Positions 1-7,937 are shown, numbered from the stretch's first letter. The stretch: DNA of 17,562 nt from SLRI01 sp964528705 (GCA_964528705.1 CAZGUW010000077.1:1-17562), one strand, 5' to 3'. Notes: a model not told the origin generated them from the letters alone. Numbers and translations are program-made.

Positions 1-305
1 GGCGCGCCAATGCCTATCGCCGGGCGGCCCTCGCCGAGCTCGCCGCCGCCGGCGACGATCCGGTGGCGATCGCCGCCATCCTCCGCCGCACGGCCCTCGC
101 GGCCTGGCCGCGCGCACGGGTGGCGAGCCTGCATGGCGAGGCGTGGCTGCGCTTCCTCGACGCGACTGCCCGGGGCGAGGGCTTTGTCGACGGGCCGGGC
201 GCGGTGCTGGCCGAGGCGCCCTACCGGACCGCGGGCCCGGCGCCGGGCCTCGGCGATCTGGCGGGAAGCTGGGTCCGCCGGCACCGGGTCGGGGAGCCGG
301 CATGA
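1..305 (+). CDS. DUF4381 domain protein, C-terminal fragment
   Basis: This is the 3' end of a gene that begins before the window. Reading from base 3 gives 100 residues before the TGA at 303-305. The visible part resembles the C-terminal half of DUF4381 proteins: an alpha-helical stretch with a conserved pattern around LHGEAWLRFLD near residues 42-52. DUF4381 proteins are small, usually membrane-anchored, and encoded in MoxR/Bat operons between a DUF58 gene and the first VWA gene, which is the position seen here. The stop codon overlaps the start of the next gene (ATGA), so the two are probably translationally coupled. The N-terminal membrane segment expected for the family would lie outside the window. 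Function is unknown; a role in assembling the Bat complex is inferred from context only. Confidence 0.75.
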   Translation, partial: RANAYRRAALAELAAAGDDPVAIAAILRRTALAAWPRARVASLHGEAWLRFLDATARGEGFVDGPGAVLAEAPYRTAGPAPGLGDLAGSWVRRHRVGEPA

Positions 306-1291
306 TCTCCCTCGGCCTGCCCTGGGCGCTGCTTCTCCTTCCCCTGCCACTCCTCGTCTGGTGGCTGGTCCCGGCGCATCGCGAGCGCGTGCCGGCGCTG
401 CGCTTCCCCTTCTTCCGTCGGATCGTCGCGAGCAGCGGTGCGGAGCCCGGCGCCGGCTCGGTCGTGCTGGCGCGCGGCTGGCTCCAGATGGCGGCGGCGA
501 TCGCCGCCTGGTGCCTCATCGTGCTGGCGCTGGCGGAACCGGAGCGGGTCGGCGAGCCGGTCGAGATCACCCGGGCCGCGCGCGACGGCGTCGTGGCGAT
601 CGACAGCACGGGCTCGATGGACGCGAAGGATTTCGCAGGCCCGGACGGGGAGGGCAGGCAGCGTCTTGCCGGCGTCCGCGACGTGGTCGGCGCATTCGTC
701 GAGCGGCGCGAGGGCGACCGCATGGCGCTCATCGTCTTCGGCTCGAAGGCCTATGTGCAGTCGCCGCTCACCGAGGACCTCGCCACGATCACCGATCTCC
801 TCGCGACCACCGAAGTCGGCATGGCCGGGCCGCACACGGCACTCGGCGATGCCATCGGCCTCGCCATCCGCACCTTCGAGGCGAGCGACATCGAGCAGCG
901 CCTCTTGATCCTGCTTTCCGACGGGGCCGACACGGCGAGCCGCATGAGCCCCGTCAACGCCGCCGAGATCGCCCGCGACAACGATGTCGAGATCTTCACG
1001 ATCGGCGTCGGCAACCCCGACGCGACCGGCGAGGACCGGGTCGATCTCGCAGCCCTGCAGGCGATTGCCGACCGCACGGGGGGCGCGTTCTTCTTCGCCG
1101 GGGACGAGGCGGCGCTCGAGGAGGTCTACGGGCGGATCGACGAGCTCGCACCGCGCGAGGTCGAGACCGTCTCCTGGCGGCCGCGCCAGTCGCTCGCCTG
1201 GATCCCGCTGGCGCTGGCGGCGCTGCTCGGCATCGGCATCGTCGCCTTCCTGCAGCTGCACGCCGGCCCGCGCCGGAGGCAGCCGGCATGA
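302..1291 (+). CDS. BatA-like VWA domain membrane protein
   Basis: This 329-residue protein has the BatA layout: an N-terminal hydrophobic segment (residues 4-21), a second at about 59-78, a von Willebrand A domain (about 95-275) and a C-terminal membrane helix (about 300-320). The metal-ion-dependent adhesion site (MIDAS) is essentially intact: D101-S-T103-G-S105 (Thr replacing the usual Ser), T179 in a TALGDA loop, and D207 in LLSDG. BatA proteins face the periplasm and work with MoxR-type AAA+ ATPases; they are linked to stress or oxygen tolerance and envelope maturation, but their biochemical role is unsettled. The ATG at 302 overlaps the upstream DUF4381 stop, and the gene's own TGA overlaps the next ATG, so it sits inside a coupled operon. 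Assignment to the Bat-type VWA family is secure; the exact function is inferred from family. Confidence 0.9.
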   Translation: MISLGLPWALLLLPLPLLVWWLVPAHRERVPALRFPFFRRIVASSGAEPGAGSVVLARGWLQMAAAIAAWCLIVLALAEPERVGEPVEITRAARDGVVAIDSTGSMDAKDFAGPDGEGRQRLAGVRDVVGAFVERREGDRMALIVFGSKAYVQSPLTEDLATITDLLATTEVGMAGPHTALGDAIGLAIRTFEASDIEQRLLILLSDGADTASRMSPVNAAEIARDNDVEIFTIGVGNPDATGEDRVDLAALQAIADRTGGAFFFAGDEAALEEVYGRIDELAPREVETVSWRPRQSLAWIPLALAALLGIGIVAFLQLHAGPRRRQPA

Positions 1292-2850
1292 ACGAGCTCG
1301 CCGTCATCATCGGCGCCTTCCACTTCATCCGCCCGCTGTGGCTCCTGCTGTTGCCGCTCGTCGCGGCCCTATGGTGGGTCGTGCGCCGCGCTCGCGCACG
1401 GCGGGACGTGCCGACCGACGGGCTGGCACCGCACCTGCGCGCGGCCCTGACGGTCGGCGGCTCGGAACTGCGACGCCTCAGGCCGATCGATGGCGTGGCC
1501 CTGACCCTGGCACTCCTGGCGCTCGGTGCCGCCGGCCCCACCTGGTCGCGCATGCCGGACCCCTTCGTTGCCCAGTCGGCGCCGGTGGTCGTCGTGCTCG
1601 AGGTGACGCCATCGATGGCGGAGAAGGACGTCGCCCCGTCGCGGCTGGAGCGCGGCAAGCAGAAAATCCGCGATCTCCTGGAGCTGCGTGCCGGCGCCCG
1701 GACCGCTCTCGTCGCCTACGCCGGCAGTGCGCACGGCGTCGTGCCGATGACCGAGGACCCGGCCGTGATGACGCCCTACCTCGCCGGGCTCGTCCCGGAC
1801 GTGATGCCGAAGGAGGGCGACCGGGCCGGCGACGCCCTGGCGCTCGCTTCCGACCTTCTGGCGGCGGAGTCCTCGCCCGGCGGCGTGCTCCTGTTGGCCG
1901 ACGGCATCGATCCGGCGGACGTGGCGACGCTCTCGGCCCCCGAGGCGCGGGCCCTGGCGGTGCTGGCGATGCTGCCCGAGGGAACGCGCGACCGCGGGCT
2001 GGACGGGCTGCCGGCAGGAACGGTGGTCACCGTTACCCCCGACGACAGCGACATCAGGCAAATCGACGGCATGCTCAACGCCGCCTACCGCCAGGCCATG
2101 CTGGAGAACACGGACCAGCCCTGGCTCGACCGCGGCCACTGGCTCGCCTGGCCGGCGGCCCTCCTGACGCTCATCTGGTTCCGGCGCGGCTGGACCATGC
2201 GCTGGGCGGCCGCCGTCGTGTTGACCCTGGGCCTCGCCGTGCCGGTGCCCGCCCGGGCCGAAGGCGTCGTCGACTGGTTCCTGACCCCCGACCAGCAGGG
2301 CCGGCTGGCCTACCAGCGCAACGACTTCAGCCGTGCGGCCGAGCTGTTCACCGACCCGCTCTGGCGCGGTTACGCCCTCTACCGGGACGGCCAGTACGAA
2401 ACGGCGGTCGAGGTCCTGGACCGGGTCGAGACCGCCGAGGCCGCCTTCATCCAGGGCATGGCGCAGATCAAGTCGCGCAGCTATCGCGACGGCGTGCGGT
2501 CGTTCGAGACCGCCTTGACGCGCGATCCCGACTACCCGGATGCCGAGGCCAACCTCGCCGTGGCGCGCGAGATCGTCGACTACATCGAACGTGTCCGCGA
2601 GCAGTCGGACACCGGCGAGGACTCCGGCATCGGCGCCGACGAGGTCGTGCTCGACAACGAGTCCGGCCGCGGCGCCGAGACGGAGATGGCGGTGCCACAG
2701 GAAAGCGACGGTACCGGCCTGCTCACGACCGAGCAGTGGATGAACACGGTCGACACCCGCACGGGCGACTTCCTCCGCCAGCGCTTCGCCATCGAGGCCG
2801 CGCGCCGCGAGGCGCCTCCCGCCACGGATGACGCGGGAGCCTCGCCATGA
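1288..2850 (+). CDS. BatB/BatC-like VWA plus TPR membrane protein
   Basis: This 520-residue protein combines the BatB and BatC modules of the Bat system. Hydrophobic helices lie at about residues 12-31 and 62-80. A VWA domain spans about 95-275, and two hydrophobic segments follow at about 285-296 and 302-322. A periplasmic C-terminal region has TPR-like repeats (about 335-430: LAYQRNDFSRAAELF, then two more helix pairs) and an acidic, polar tail. The MIDAS is degenerate: the usual DxSxS is E105-V-T-P-S109 and the threonine loop reads GDRAGDA, although D205 in LLADG is kept, so metal binding is doubtful. The start is the ATG at 1288, overlapping the previous stop (ATGA). The same frame stays open upstream through the two preceding genes, but that stretch is out of register with them and is not coding. 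TPRs suggest protein-protein contacts within the Bat complex. Confidence 0.88.
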   Translation: MNELAVIIGAFHFIRPLWLLLLPLVAALWWVVRRARARRDVPTDGLAPHLRAALTVGGSELRRLRPIDGVALTLALLALGAAGPTWSRMPDPFVAQSAPVVVVLEVTPSMAEKDVAPSRLERGKQKIRDLLELRAGARTALVAYAGSAHGVVPMTEDPAVMTPYLAGLVPDVMPKEGDRAGDALALASDLLAAESSPGGVLLLADGIDPADVATLSAPEARALAVLAMLPEGTRDRGLDGLPAGTVVTVTPDDSDIRQIDGMLNAAYRQAMLENTDQPWLDRGHWLAWPAALLTLIWFRRGWTMRWAAAVVLTLGLAVPVPARAEGVVDWFLTPDQQGRLAYQRNDFSRAAELFTDPLWRGYALYRDGQYETAVEVLDRVETAEAAFIQGMAQIKSRSYRDGVRSFETALTRDPDYPDAEANLAVAREIVDYIERVREQSDTGEDSGIGADEVVLDNESGRGAETEMAVPQESDGTGLLTTEQWMNTVDTRTGDFLRQRFAIEAARREAPPATDDAGASP

Positions 2851-4139
2851 GGCTCGCCCCGGTTGTCGCGATCCTGTTCTCCCTGGCGACCCCGCTGGCG
2901 GCCGAGGAGCCCGTGCTGCAGGTCACCTTCGAGGAGACCGAGGCCATCCCGGGCCAGCCGCTCAGCCTGCGCCTGACGGTGCTGGCCCCCACCTTCATGC
3001 CCGCCCCGCCCGTCTGGCCGAGCCTCGAGGCACCCAACCTGCTGGTCCGCCTGCCCGAGCGCTCGACCGGGCCGACCAGCCAGAAAATCGGCAACGCGAC
3101 CTGGTCGGGCGTCACCCGGCACTACCGCATCTCCCCCATGGTGCCGGGCGCGTTCTTTATCCCGCCGCAGGAGGTCGTCGTCACCTGGGCCGATCCGGAG
3201 ACCAACGAGCCCCGCCAGGCGACGCTGGCGACCGAGCGGCTCGATTTCACCGGCGTCCTGCCGGAGGGTGCCGAGGGTCTCGACCCCTTCATCGCCGCCG
3301 ATTCCCTCGAGCTGAAGCAGGAGGTGACGGGCGAGCCCGGCGCGCTGCGGCCGGGCGACAGCCTCGAGCGCACGGTCGTCGCGACCATCCGCGGCACCTC
3401 GCCCATGTTCCTCCCGCCACTTCTGCCGCCCGTCGACGTGGCGGGCGTGGCGGCCTATCCGGACGAGCCGGTGCTGAACGAAACCGAGGAGCGGGGCGTC
3501 CTCGGCGGCACGCGAACCGAGCGCGTCACGCTGGTGGCGGAAGGCGGCCGCCGCGGGGAGGTGCCGGCCGTCTCGCTCGACTGGTACAACCTGAAGAGCG
3601 GCGCGGTGGAGACGGCATCCGTCGAGGGCTTCGCCATCGAGGTGGACGGGCCGGCCGCAACCAGTGCCGAGCCGCGCGACTGGCGCGCCATCGGCCTCGT
3701 CGCGCTCGCCGCCCTCGCAGCACTGGCCGTCGGCGTCTGGCTCCTGCGCCGCTTGCTGCCGCTGCTCTGCCGCTGGCTGCACGAGCGCCGCGCTGCCTGG
3801 CTGGCATCGGAAAAGCACGCCTTCGGAGCGCTCGAGCGGGTCGTCGCGAGGCAGGACGACGCGGCCCTGCGCCCGGCGCTCGATGCCTGGGCGGCGAGGC
3901 TGGCGGGGCCGGACCCGCGCCATCACCCGGGCGTCAGGGAGGGGCTGGTGGCGATCGGTGCCGCAAGCTACGCGCGCCGGGCATCGGGCGACGCCGCTGC
4001 CGGCTGGCGCGCGCTCGCCACGGCCCTGCCAGAGGCGCGCCGCACCGCGCTTGCGCATCGCGAGGCGGCAGCGCTGCCACCCTTGAACCCGACCGCCCCC
4101 GGCGGCTGGTCGGCCGCGATTGTGTCGGGGCGCAATTGA
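2847..4139 (+). CDS. BatD-like exported membrane-anchored protein
   Basis: This 430-residue protein has a signal peptide (residues 1-19, ending LATPLAA before EEP). A long beta-rich periplasmic region of about 250 residues follows, with the proline-rich segments and repeated T/V-strand patterns typical of BatD (oxygen-tolerance family) proteins. A single membrane helix lies at about 276-297, and a helical, Ala/Arg-rich cytoplasmic tail runs from about 298 to 420. BatD is the usual last gene of Bat operons. It probably scaffolds the VWA partners across the inner membrane, but no biochemical function is established. The start overlaps the BatB/C-like stop (ATGA at 2847-2850), the third such coupling in a row, and the gene is followed by a 163-bp gap, so it most likely ends the Bat operon. 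Family identification rests on domain layout and neighbours rather than a single diagnostic motif. Confidence 0.8.
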   Translation: MRLAPVVAILFSLATPLAAEEPVLQVTFEETEAIPGQPLSLRLTVLAPTFMPAPPVWPSLEAPNLLVRLPERSTGPTSQKIGNATWSGVTRHYRISPMVPGAFFIPPQEVVVTWADPETNEPRQATLATERLDFTGVLPEGAEGLDPFIAADSLELKQEVTGEPGALRPGDSLERTVVATIRGTSPMFLPPLLPPVDVAGVAAYPDEPVLNETEERGVLGGTRTERVTLVAEGGRRGEVPAVSLDWYNLKSGAVETASVEGFAIEVDGPAATSAEPRDWRAIGLVALAALAALAVGVWLLRRLLPLLCRWLHERRAAWLASEKHAFGALERVVARQDDAALRPALDAWAARLAGPDPRHHPGVREGLVAIGAASYARRASGDAAAGWRALATALPEARRTALAHREAAALPPLNPTAPGGWSAAIVSGRN

Positions 4140-4223
4140 TGCTGTCATTGAAGCCATTGAAGATCGGCGTTGCCGCAGGCCGGCGATTGCCAGCGCACGC
4201 ATATAGGGAGAGGGATACCGTGA

Positions 4224-4255
4224 GGCATTGCGGCATGCCGTTTTCGGCATTGGCG
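4224..4255 (+). promoter_or_regulatory. Leader with overlapping alternative hairpins
   Basis: The 163-bp gap between the BatD-like gene and the next start contains three interleaved complementary segments: GGCAT (4224-4228), ATGCCG (4235-4240) and CGGCAT (4245-4250). The middle one can pair with the left one, or with the right one in a 6-bp stem closed by a TTTT loop (4241-4244). The two pairings exclude each other. The region also contains a perfect 10-bp palindrome (4231-4240). No T-run follows, so this is not a classical terminator. It may be a leader structure or a regulator-binding site. No convincing sigma-70 promoter was found in the gap. Confidence 0.3.
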
Positions 4256-4302
4256 GGGGATCGACATCGGGCCGCGGCGACCGCTTCCGGCGGGGAGCTC
4301 TC

Positions 4303-5505
4303 ATGACCGATCCCGTCAGCGAAGTCTCGATGGCCGAGCGGCTGGATCGCTTCGACATTGCCGAGGGCGGGCCATTCGCGGAGCTTCAGGCACGGCTCCG
4401 GCTCCTGGGCGAGAAGGCGGCGACGGCACCGCGCCGGGCGGCGCTCTTCGTCGCGATCGCGTTCGTTGTCCCGCTGATCATCGCGATCTTCTCCGGCGTG
4501 GCCTGGGGGCCGTTCAGCGAGCGACCCTTCCTGCTCGACTGGGGCGTCTGGGCGCGCTTCGTGGCGGCGATCGGCATCCTCGTCCTCATGGAGCGGCTGG
4601 TCGCGGAACGCCTGAAGCTTCATCTGCGGCAGTTCGTCGAAACGCCGCTCCTGGCACCCGGCGCCATGGCATCCGCAGGAGCCGCACTCTCGCGCGCGCT
4701 GCGACGCCGCGACTCCCCCGTGGCCGAGATCGTCTGCATCGTGCTCGGTTACGTGGCGACGTTCGTCGGCGTCTATGCCGGAACCAACTCCCATGGCAGC
4801 TCGTGGCTGGCCAGCGGTGCGGCCGGTGCGGAACACCTCACCGCTACCGGCTGGTGGGTGGCGCTAATCAGTAGCCCGCTCTTCTGGTTCCTCCTGCTCC
4901 GCTGGCTCTGGCGGCATCTCGTCTGGGCGCTGCTGCTGTACGAAATCTCGAAGCTTGAGCTGCGGCTCGTCGTCACCCATCCGGACGGCCTTGGCGGCCT
5001 CGCCTTCATCGGCCAGTACCCCAACGCCTTCGCCGCCATGGTGCTGGCGATGAGCTGCGTCCTCGCCGCGGCGACCGCCAAGGCGTTCCAGCAGGACGCC
5101 CTGGAGCTCACTGCATACGGCTACATGATGGCGGCCTGGCTGATCACCGTGCTCCTGCTGTTCGGTCTGCCGCTGCTCTCGTTCCGATGGCCGCTCGGCC
5201 GGCTCAAGCAGCAGGCGCTCCTCGCCGCCTCCGCGGCATCGACACGCCACTTCCGCGCCGCCGAGCGCGCGTCGCTGGGCGGCAACCTCGCCGCCGCGAA
5301 GGACGCGGACACCACGGCCGTCGGCGACATCCCGAACCCGACCGCCACCTACACCGCCGCCAAGAAGCTGCGCACCATCACCTTCAGCCGCGAGGCGCTC
5401 CTGCCGGTGGCCGCGGCCGCCATCCTGCCGCTCGTCGCCGCAGGCTCCACCCGGCTGCCGTTCGCCGAGCTCTGGAAAATCGCCAGGAAGCTGCTCCTCC
5501 TGTGA
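4303..5505 (+). CDS. Polytopic membrane protein of unknown function
   Basis: This is a 400-residue protein that I do not recognise by name. Hydrophobic helices lie at about residues 46-66, 80-97, 141-159, 183-213 (one long or two short), 240-258 and 275-294, with a weaker one near 365-385. A conserved-looking motif HPDGLGGL (226-233) sits at the boundary after the fourth segment. Its charged/glycine character suggests a functional loop or ligand site, and similar HPD-G-GGL motifs occur in uncharacterised membrane proteins. The N-terminal 45 residues are polar and probably cytoplasmic. The ATG at 4303 is preferred over an upstream in-frame GTG at 4228 because GGGGAG (4292-4297) lies just before it and the extra 25 residues look non-coding. 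The downstream FGE gene begins 11 bp after the stop, so the two are probably co-transcribed. Confidence 0.75.
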   Translation: MTDPVSEVSMAERLDRFDIAEGGPFAELQARLRLLGEKAATAPRRAALFVAIAFVVPLIIAIFSGVAWGPFSERPFLLDWGVWARFVAAIGILVLMERLVAERLKLHLRQFVETPLLAPGAMASAGAALSRALRRRDSPVAEIVCIVLGYVATFVGVYAGTNSHGSSWLASGAAGAEHLTATGWWVALISSPLFWFLLLRWLWRHLVWALLLYEISKLELRLVVTHPDGLGGLAFIGQYPNAFAAMVLAMSCVLAAATAKAFQQDALELTAYGYMMAAWLITVLLLFGLPLLSFRWPLGRLKQQALLAASAASTRHFRAAERASLGGNLAAAKDADTTAVGDIPNPTATYTAAKKLRTITFSREALLPVAAAAILPLVAAGSTRLPFAELWKIARKLLLL

Positions 5506-5516
5506 CAAGGAACTTC

Positions 5517-6524
5517 ATGTTTCGACCTGCCTTCGCCCTTCTTCTCCTCGCCGCTGGCCCTGCCGCCGCGGACGAGCTCTGCGACGCTTATGGGGGGCTG
5601 CCGGCCGGCGATGACGCCACTGCCGGCATGGTCGCCATCCCGGGCGGCACCTTCACCATGGGCGACGCCGACGAGCGACCGGAGGAGCAGTCGCCGCACG
5701 AAGTCACGCTCTCGCCCTTCCGGATCGATCGCCACGAGGTGACCAACGCCCAGTTCCGGGCCTTCGTCGAGGCCACGGGCTACGTCACCGTAGCCGAGGC
5801 CGGCGTCGACCCGGATCTGTATCCGGATCTGCCGCCCGAGTTCCAGTCGCCCGGCGGCATGGTCTTTGCTGCGCCCGAGAGCGCCGACCTGCGCGGCAAC
5901 ATCAACCAATGGTGGAGCTACGTGCCGGGCGCCGACTGGCGCCATCCCACCGGGCCGGGGAGCTCCATCGAGGGCCTCGACAACCATCCCGTCGTGCAGG
6001 TCACGCATGCCGACGCGCTCGCCTACGCCGAATGGCTCGGCCACGACCTGCCGACCGAGGCGGAATGGGAGTTCGCGGCGCGCGGCGGGCTCGAGGGCGC
6101 CACCTATACCTGGGGTGACAGCTACGATCCCGTCCAGGGCTGGCTCGCCAACTCCTGGCAGGGCAGCTTCCCGGTGAATGACGAGGCGCTCGACGGTCAT
6201 GACGGCACGGCGCCTGTCGGCTGCTACGAGGCCAATGGCTACGGCCTGTTCGACATGGCCGGCAATGTCTGGGAGTACGCGAGGGACTATTACGTCCCGG
6301 GCCACGTCTCGAGGCCCGCCGTCGATCCGGCCGGCCCGACACCCGAGATTGCCGCCCGCTTCAGTGCCACCGGCATGCCGCAGATCGTGGTCAAGGGCGG
6401 CTCCTGGCTCTGCGCCCCCAATTTCTGCCTTCGCTACCGCCCGTCCGCCCGCCAGCCGCAGGAGCCGGACCTGAGCTCGAACCATATCGGCTTTCGCACC
6501 GTCCGGCGCGACGGGTCGGGCTGA
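5517..6524 (+). CDS. Exported formylglycine-generating enzyme (SUMF1/FGE-type)
   Basis: This 335-residue protein belongs to the FGE-sulfatase family, which oxidises a cysteine in sulfatase active sites to formylglycine using oxygen and copper. A short signal peptide (residues 1-18, cleavage after PAAA) precedes the catalytic fold. Family landmarks are MVAIPGGTFTMG near the start, EVTNAQFRAFVEATGY, LPTEAEWEFAARGG, GLFDMAGNVWE and a C-terminal HIGFR. The two catalytic cysteines are present with the correct spacing, C299-A-P-N-F-C304, preceded by GGS (S296) and followed by LRYRPSARQ. This distinguishes it from catalytically different relatives such as EgtB or PvdO. The start ATG follows AAGGA (5507-5511). 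Export to the periplasm is inferred from the signal peptide. No sulfatase is present in the window, so the client protein is unknown. Confidence 0.9.
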   Translation: MFRPAFALLLLAAGPAAADELCDAYGGLPAGDDATAGMVAIPGGTFTMGDADERPEEQSPHEVTLSPFRIDRHEVTNAQFRAFVEATGYVTVAEAGVDPDLYPDLPPEFQSPGGMVFAAPESADLRGNINQWWSYVPGADWRHPTGPGSSIEGLDNHPVVQVTHADALAYAEWLGHDLPTEAEWEFAARGGLEGATYTWGDSYDPVQGWLANSWQGSFPVNDEALDGHDGTAPVGCYEANGYGLFDMAGNVWEYARDYYVPGHVSRPAVDPAGPTPEIAARFSATGMPQIVVKGGSWLCAPNFCLRYRPSARQPQEPDLSSNHIGFRTVRRDGSG

Positions 6525-6615
6525 GGGGTCGGCAGCAGCATGTTCGATTCACATTGCCCATCCGTCCTGATAAGCGAGGCTGGCTCGCTCGGCGCGGTCA
6601 TCGAAGGGAGGCGAA

Positions 6616-7926
6616 ATGCCCATGAAACGTAGCCGGCCGGTCGTCCTCGCCTTGCTTGCCACTCTGGGCCTCGCCGGCTGCGAGAGCTTCGGTCGGGGCG
6701 TCACCCAGGCCGTGCTGGAGGGCACCGGCGAGCCGGCCGAGGACACCCGGGCCTGCGAGGTGGAAGGCCGGCCGTTCGTCGGCATCGAGCCCTTCCTCGC
6801 TGCCCAGGACGCCCTGCCGCCGTTCGAGGAGGGCGACACCGACCGGCCCGAGGTGAAGGTGCTCTACGTGCACGGCATCGGCACGCACGCCCCCGGCCAC
6901 GGCACGGCTCTGCGCCAGAATCTCGCGACCTCGCTCGGCCTCGAGATCCGAGCACCTCGGCCGAAGCGCATCGTCATCGCGCATCCGAAGTTCCCTGACC
7001 AGGACCTCGGCGAGATCAACGTCACCCGCCTCACCGACGCCGACCGGCGGCGCGACCTCCTCTTCTACGAGCTGACCTGGTCGCCGATCACCCAGCCGGA
7101 CAAGGACCTGCTCGCCTTCGACAAGGAACAGGACTACGTGCTGCGCCGGGCCGGCGTGAACCAGGCGATGCGGACCTTCGTCAACGACATCGCACCCGAC
7201 CCCCTGGCCTATGCCGGCCAGAAGCGCGAGCCGATCCTCATGTCGGTCACCCAGTCGATCTGCTGGATGGTGTCGCGCGGCTGGAGCGACCTGCCGGAGC
7301 TCACCGAGAACACCTGGTGCGGCCCGGGGCTTCCCGGCTTCGGCGGGCGAGCTGCGCAGGACGACTTCGTGATCGTCACCCACAGCCTGGGCAGCCGGGC
7401 GACCCTCGACGCCATGCAGGAGCTGACCCAGCTGCCGGTCACGGCGGACCCGGAGATCAAGCGCCTCGCCGACGACTTCTCGCAGCGCGACATCCAGGTC
7501 TTCATGCTGTCGAACCAGCTGCCGCTGCTCGAGGCCGGCCGGGAGGGCCAGCAGGTGGTCGGCCAGACCGCCGCCTTTTGCGGGCCGGACGCGACGAAGC
7601 CAGGGCGCTTCTTCAACAAGACCGAGATCATCGCCTTCTCCGACCCCAACGACCTGATGAGCTATCCGGTGCCCGACCAGTTCGCCGACAAGTACATCGA
7701 GTCGCGCCTCTGCCCGAGCGTCACCAACGTCACCATCAATGTCGCCTCGGTGAACTCCTTTCTGGGCGTCGGCGAGGTCGCCAACCCGCTGGGCGCGCAT
7801 ACCGGCTACGGCCCGGACGAACGGGTCGGCGCCCTGATCGCGCGCGGCGCCGGCAATCCGAACGTGGCGCCGCTCGTGGCCGAGCGCTGCACGTGGCGCG
7901 AAACCGACGAGAGCCTGATGCGGTGA
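6616..7926 (+). CDS. Lipoprotein with alpha/beta-hydrolase fold
   Basis: This 436-residue protein has a lipoprotein signal ending in the lipobox L19-A-G-C22. The residue after the Cys is Glu, not Asp, so outer-membrane sorting is plausible under the E. coli Lol rule. The rest resembles a serine hydrolase. An oxyanion-type strand-loop reads LYVHGIGTH (H86). A nucleophile elbow reads THSLGS (S257), with Thr in place of the first Gly of GxSxG. Late in the protein, SDPND (D343 or D346) and GAHTGY (H395) are candidates for the acid and base of the triad. Substrate is unknown; lipase, esterase or peptidoglycan-linked activity cannot be separated by sequence. AGGGAGG (6605-6611) serves either ATG 6616 (4-nt spacing) or ATG 6622 (10-nt spacing), and the latter may be the real start. 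The DUF3300 gene begins 11 bp downstream. Confidence 0.75.
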   Translation: MPMKRSRPVVLALLATLGLAGCESFGRGVTQAVLEGTGEPAEDTRACEVEGRPFVGIEPFLAAQDALPPFEEGDTDRPEVKVLYVHGIGTHAPGHGTALRQNLATSLGLEIRAPRPKRIVIAHPKFPDQDLGEINVTRLTDADRRRDLLFYELTWSPITQPDKDLLAFDKEQDYVLRRAGVNQAMRTFVNDIAPDPLAYAGQKREPILMSVTQSICWMVSRGWSDLPELTENTWCGPGLPGFGGRAAQDDFVIVTHSLGSRATLDAMQELTQLPVTADPEIKRLADDFSQRDIQVFMLSNQLPLLEAGREGQQVVGQTAAFCGPDATKPGRFFNKTEIIAFSDPNDLMSYPVPDQFADKYIESRLCPSVTNVTINVASVNSFLGVGEVANPLGAHTGYGPDERVGALIARGAGNPNVAPLVAERCTWRETDESLMR

Positions 7927-7937
7927 GGGAGGTAAAC

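Noticed and set aside
10..1287. Long open reading frame continuous with the BatB/C-like gene (946 codons in total)
   Set aside because: The first 426 codons are out of register with the DUF4381 and BatA-like genes, are Arg/Pro/Gly/Ala-rich and show no domains. Only the part from 1288 is real.
4140..4302. Sigma-70 promoter for the unknown membrane protein gene (TTGCCG/TTGCCA with TATAGG at 4202)
   Set aside because: Spacings of 9 or 26 bp between the candidate boxes are incompatible with a normal promoter.
2580..4358. Minus-strand open frame of 592 codons opposite the BatD-like gene
   Set aside because: Composition is Arg/Gly/Asp/His-rich with no recognisable motif, and it lies wholly opposite a well-supported gene. 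Long antisense frames are expected at this GC level.
5517..6524. Alternative reading of the FGE gene as EgtB or PvdO-type relative
   Set aside because: The C-x4-C catalytic pair and adjacent LRYRP and HIGFR motifs match true FGEs, and the N-terminal DinB-like domain of EgtB is absent.
6573..6589. Small inverted repeat AGCGAG-GCTGG-CTCGCT in the gap before the lipoprotein gene, considered as a terminator
   Set aside because: The stem is only 6 bp and no T-run follows. It may be chance in GC-rich DNA, so it was not listed as a feature.
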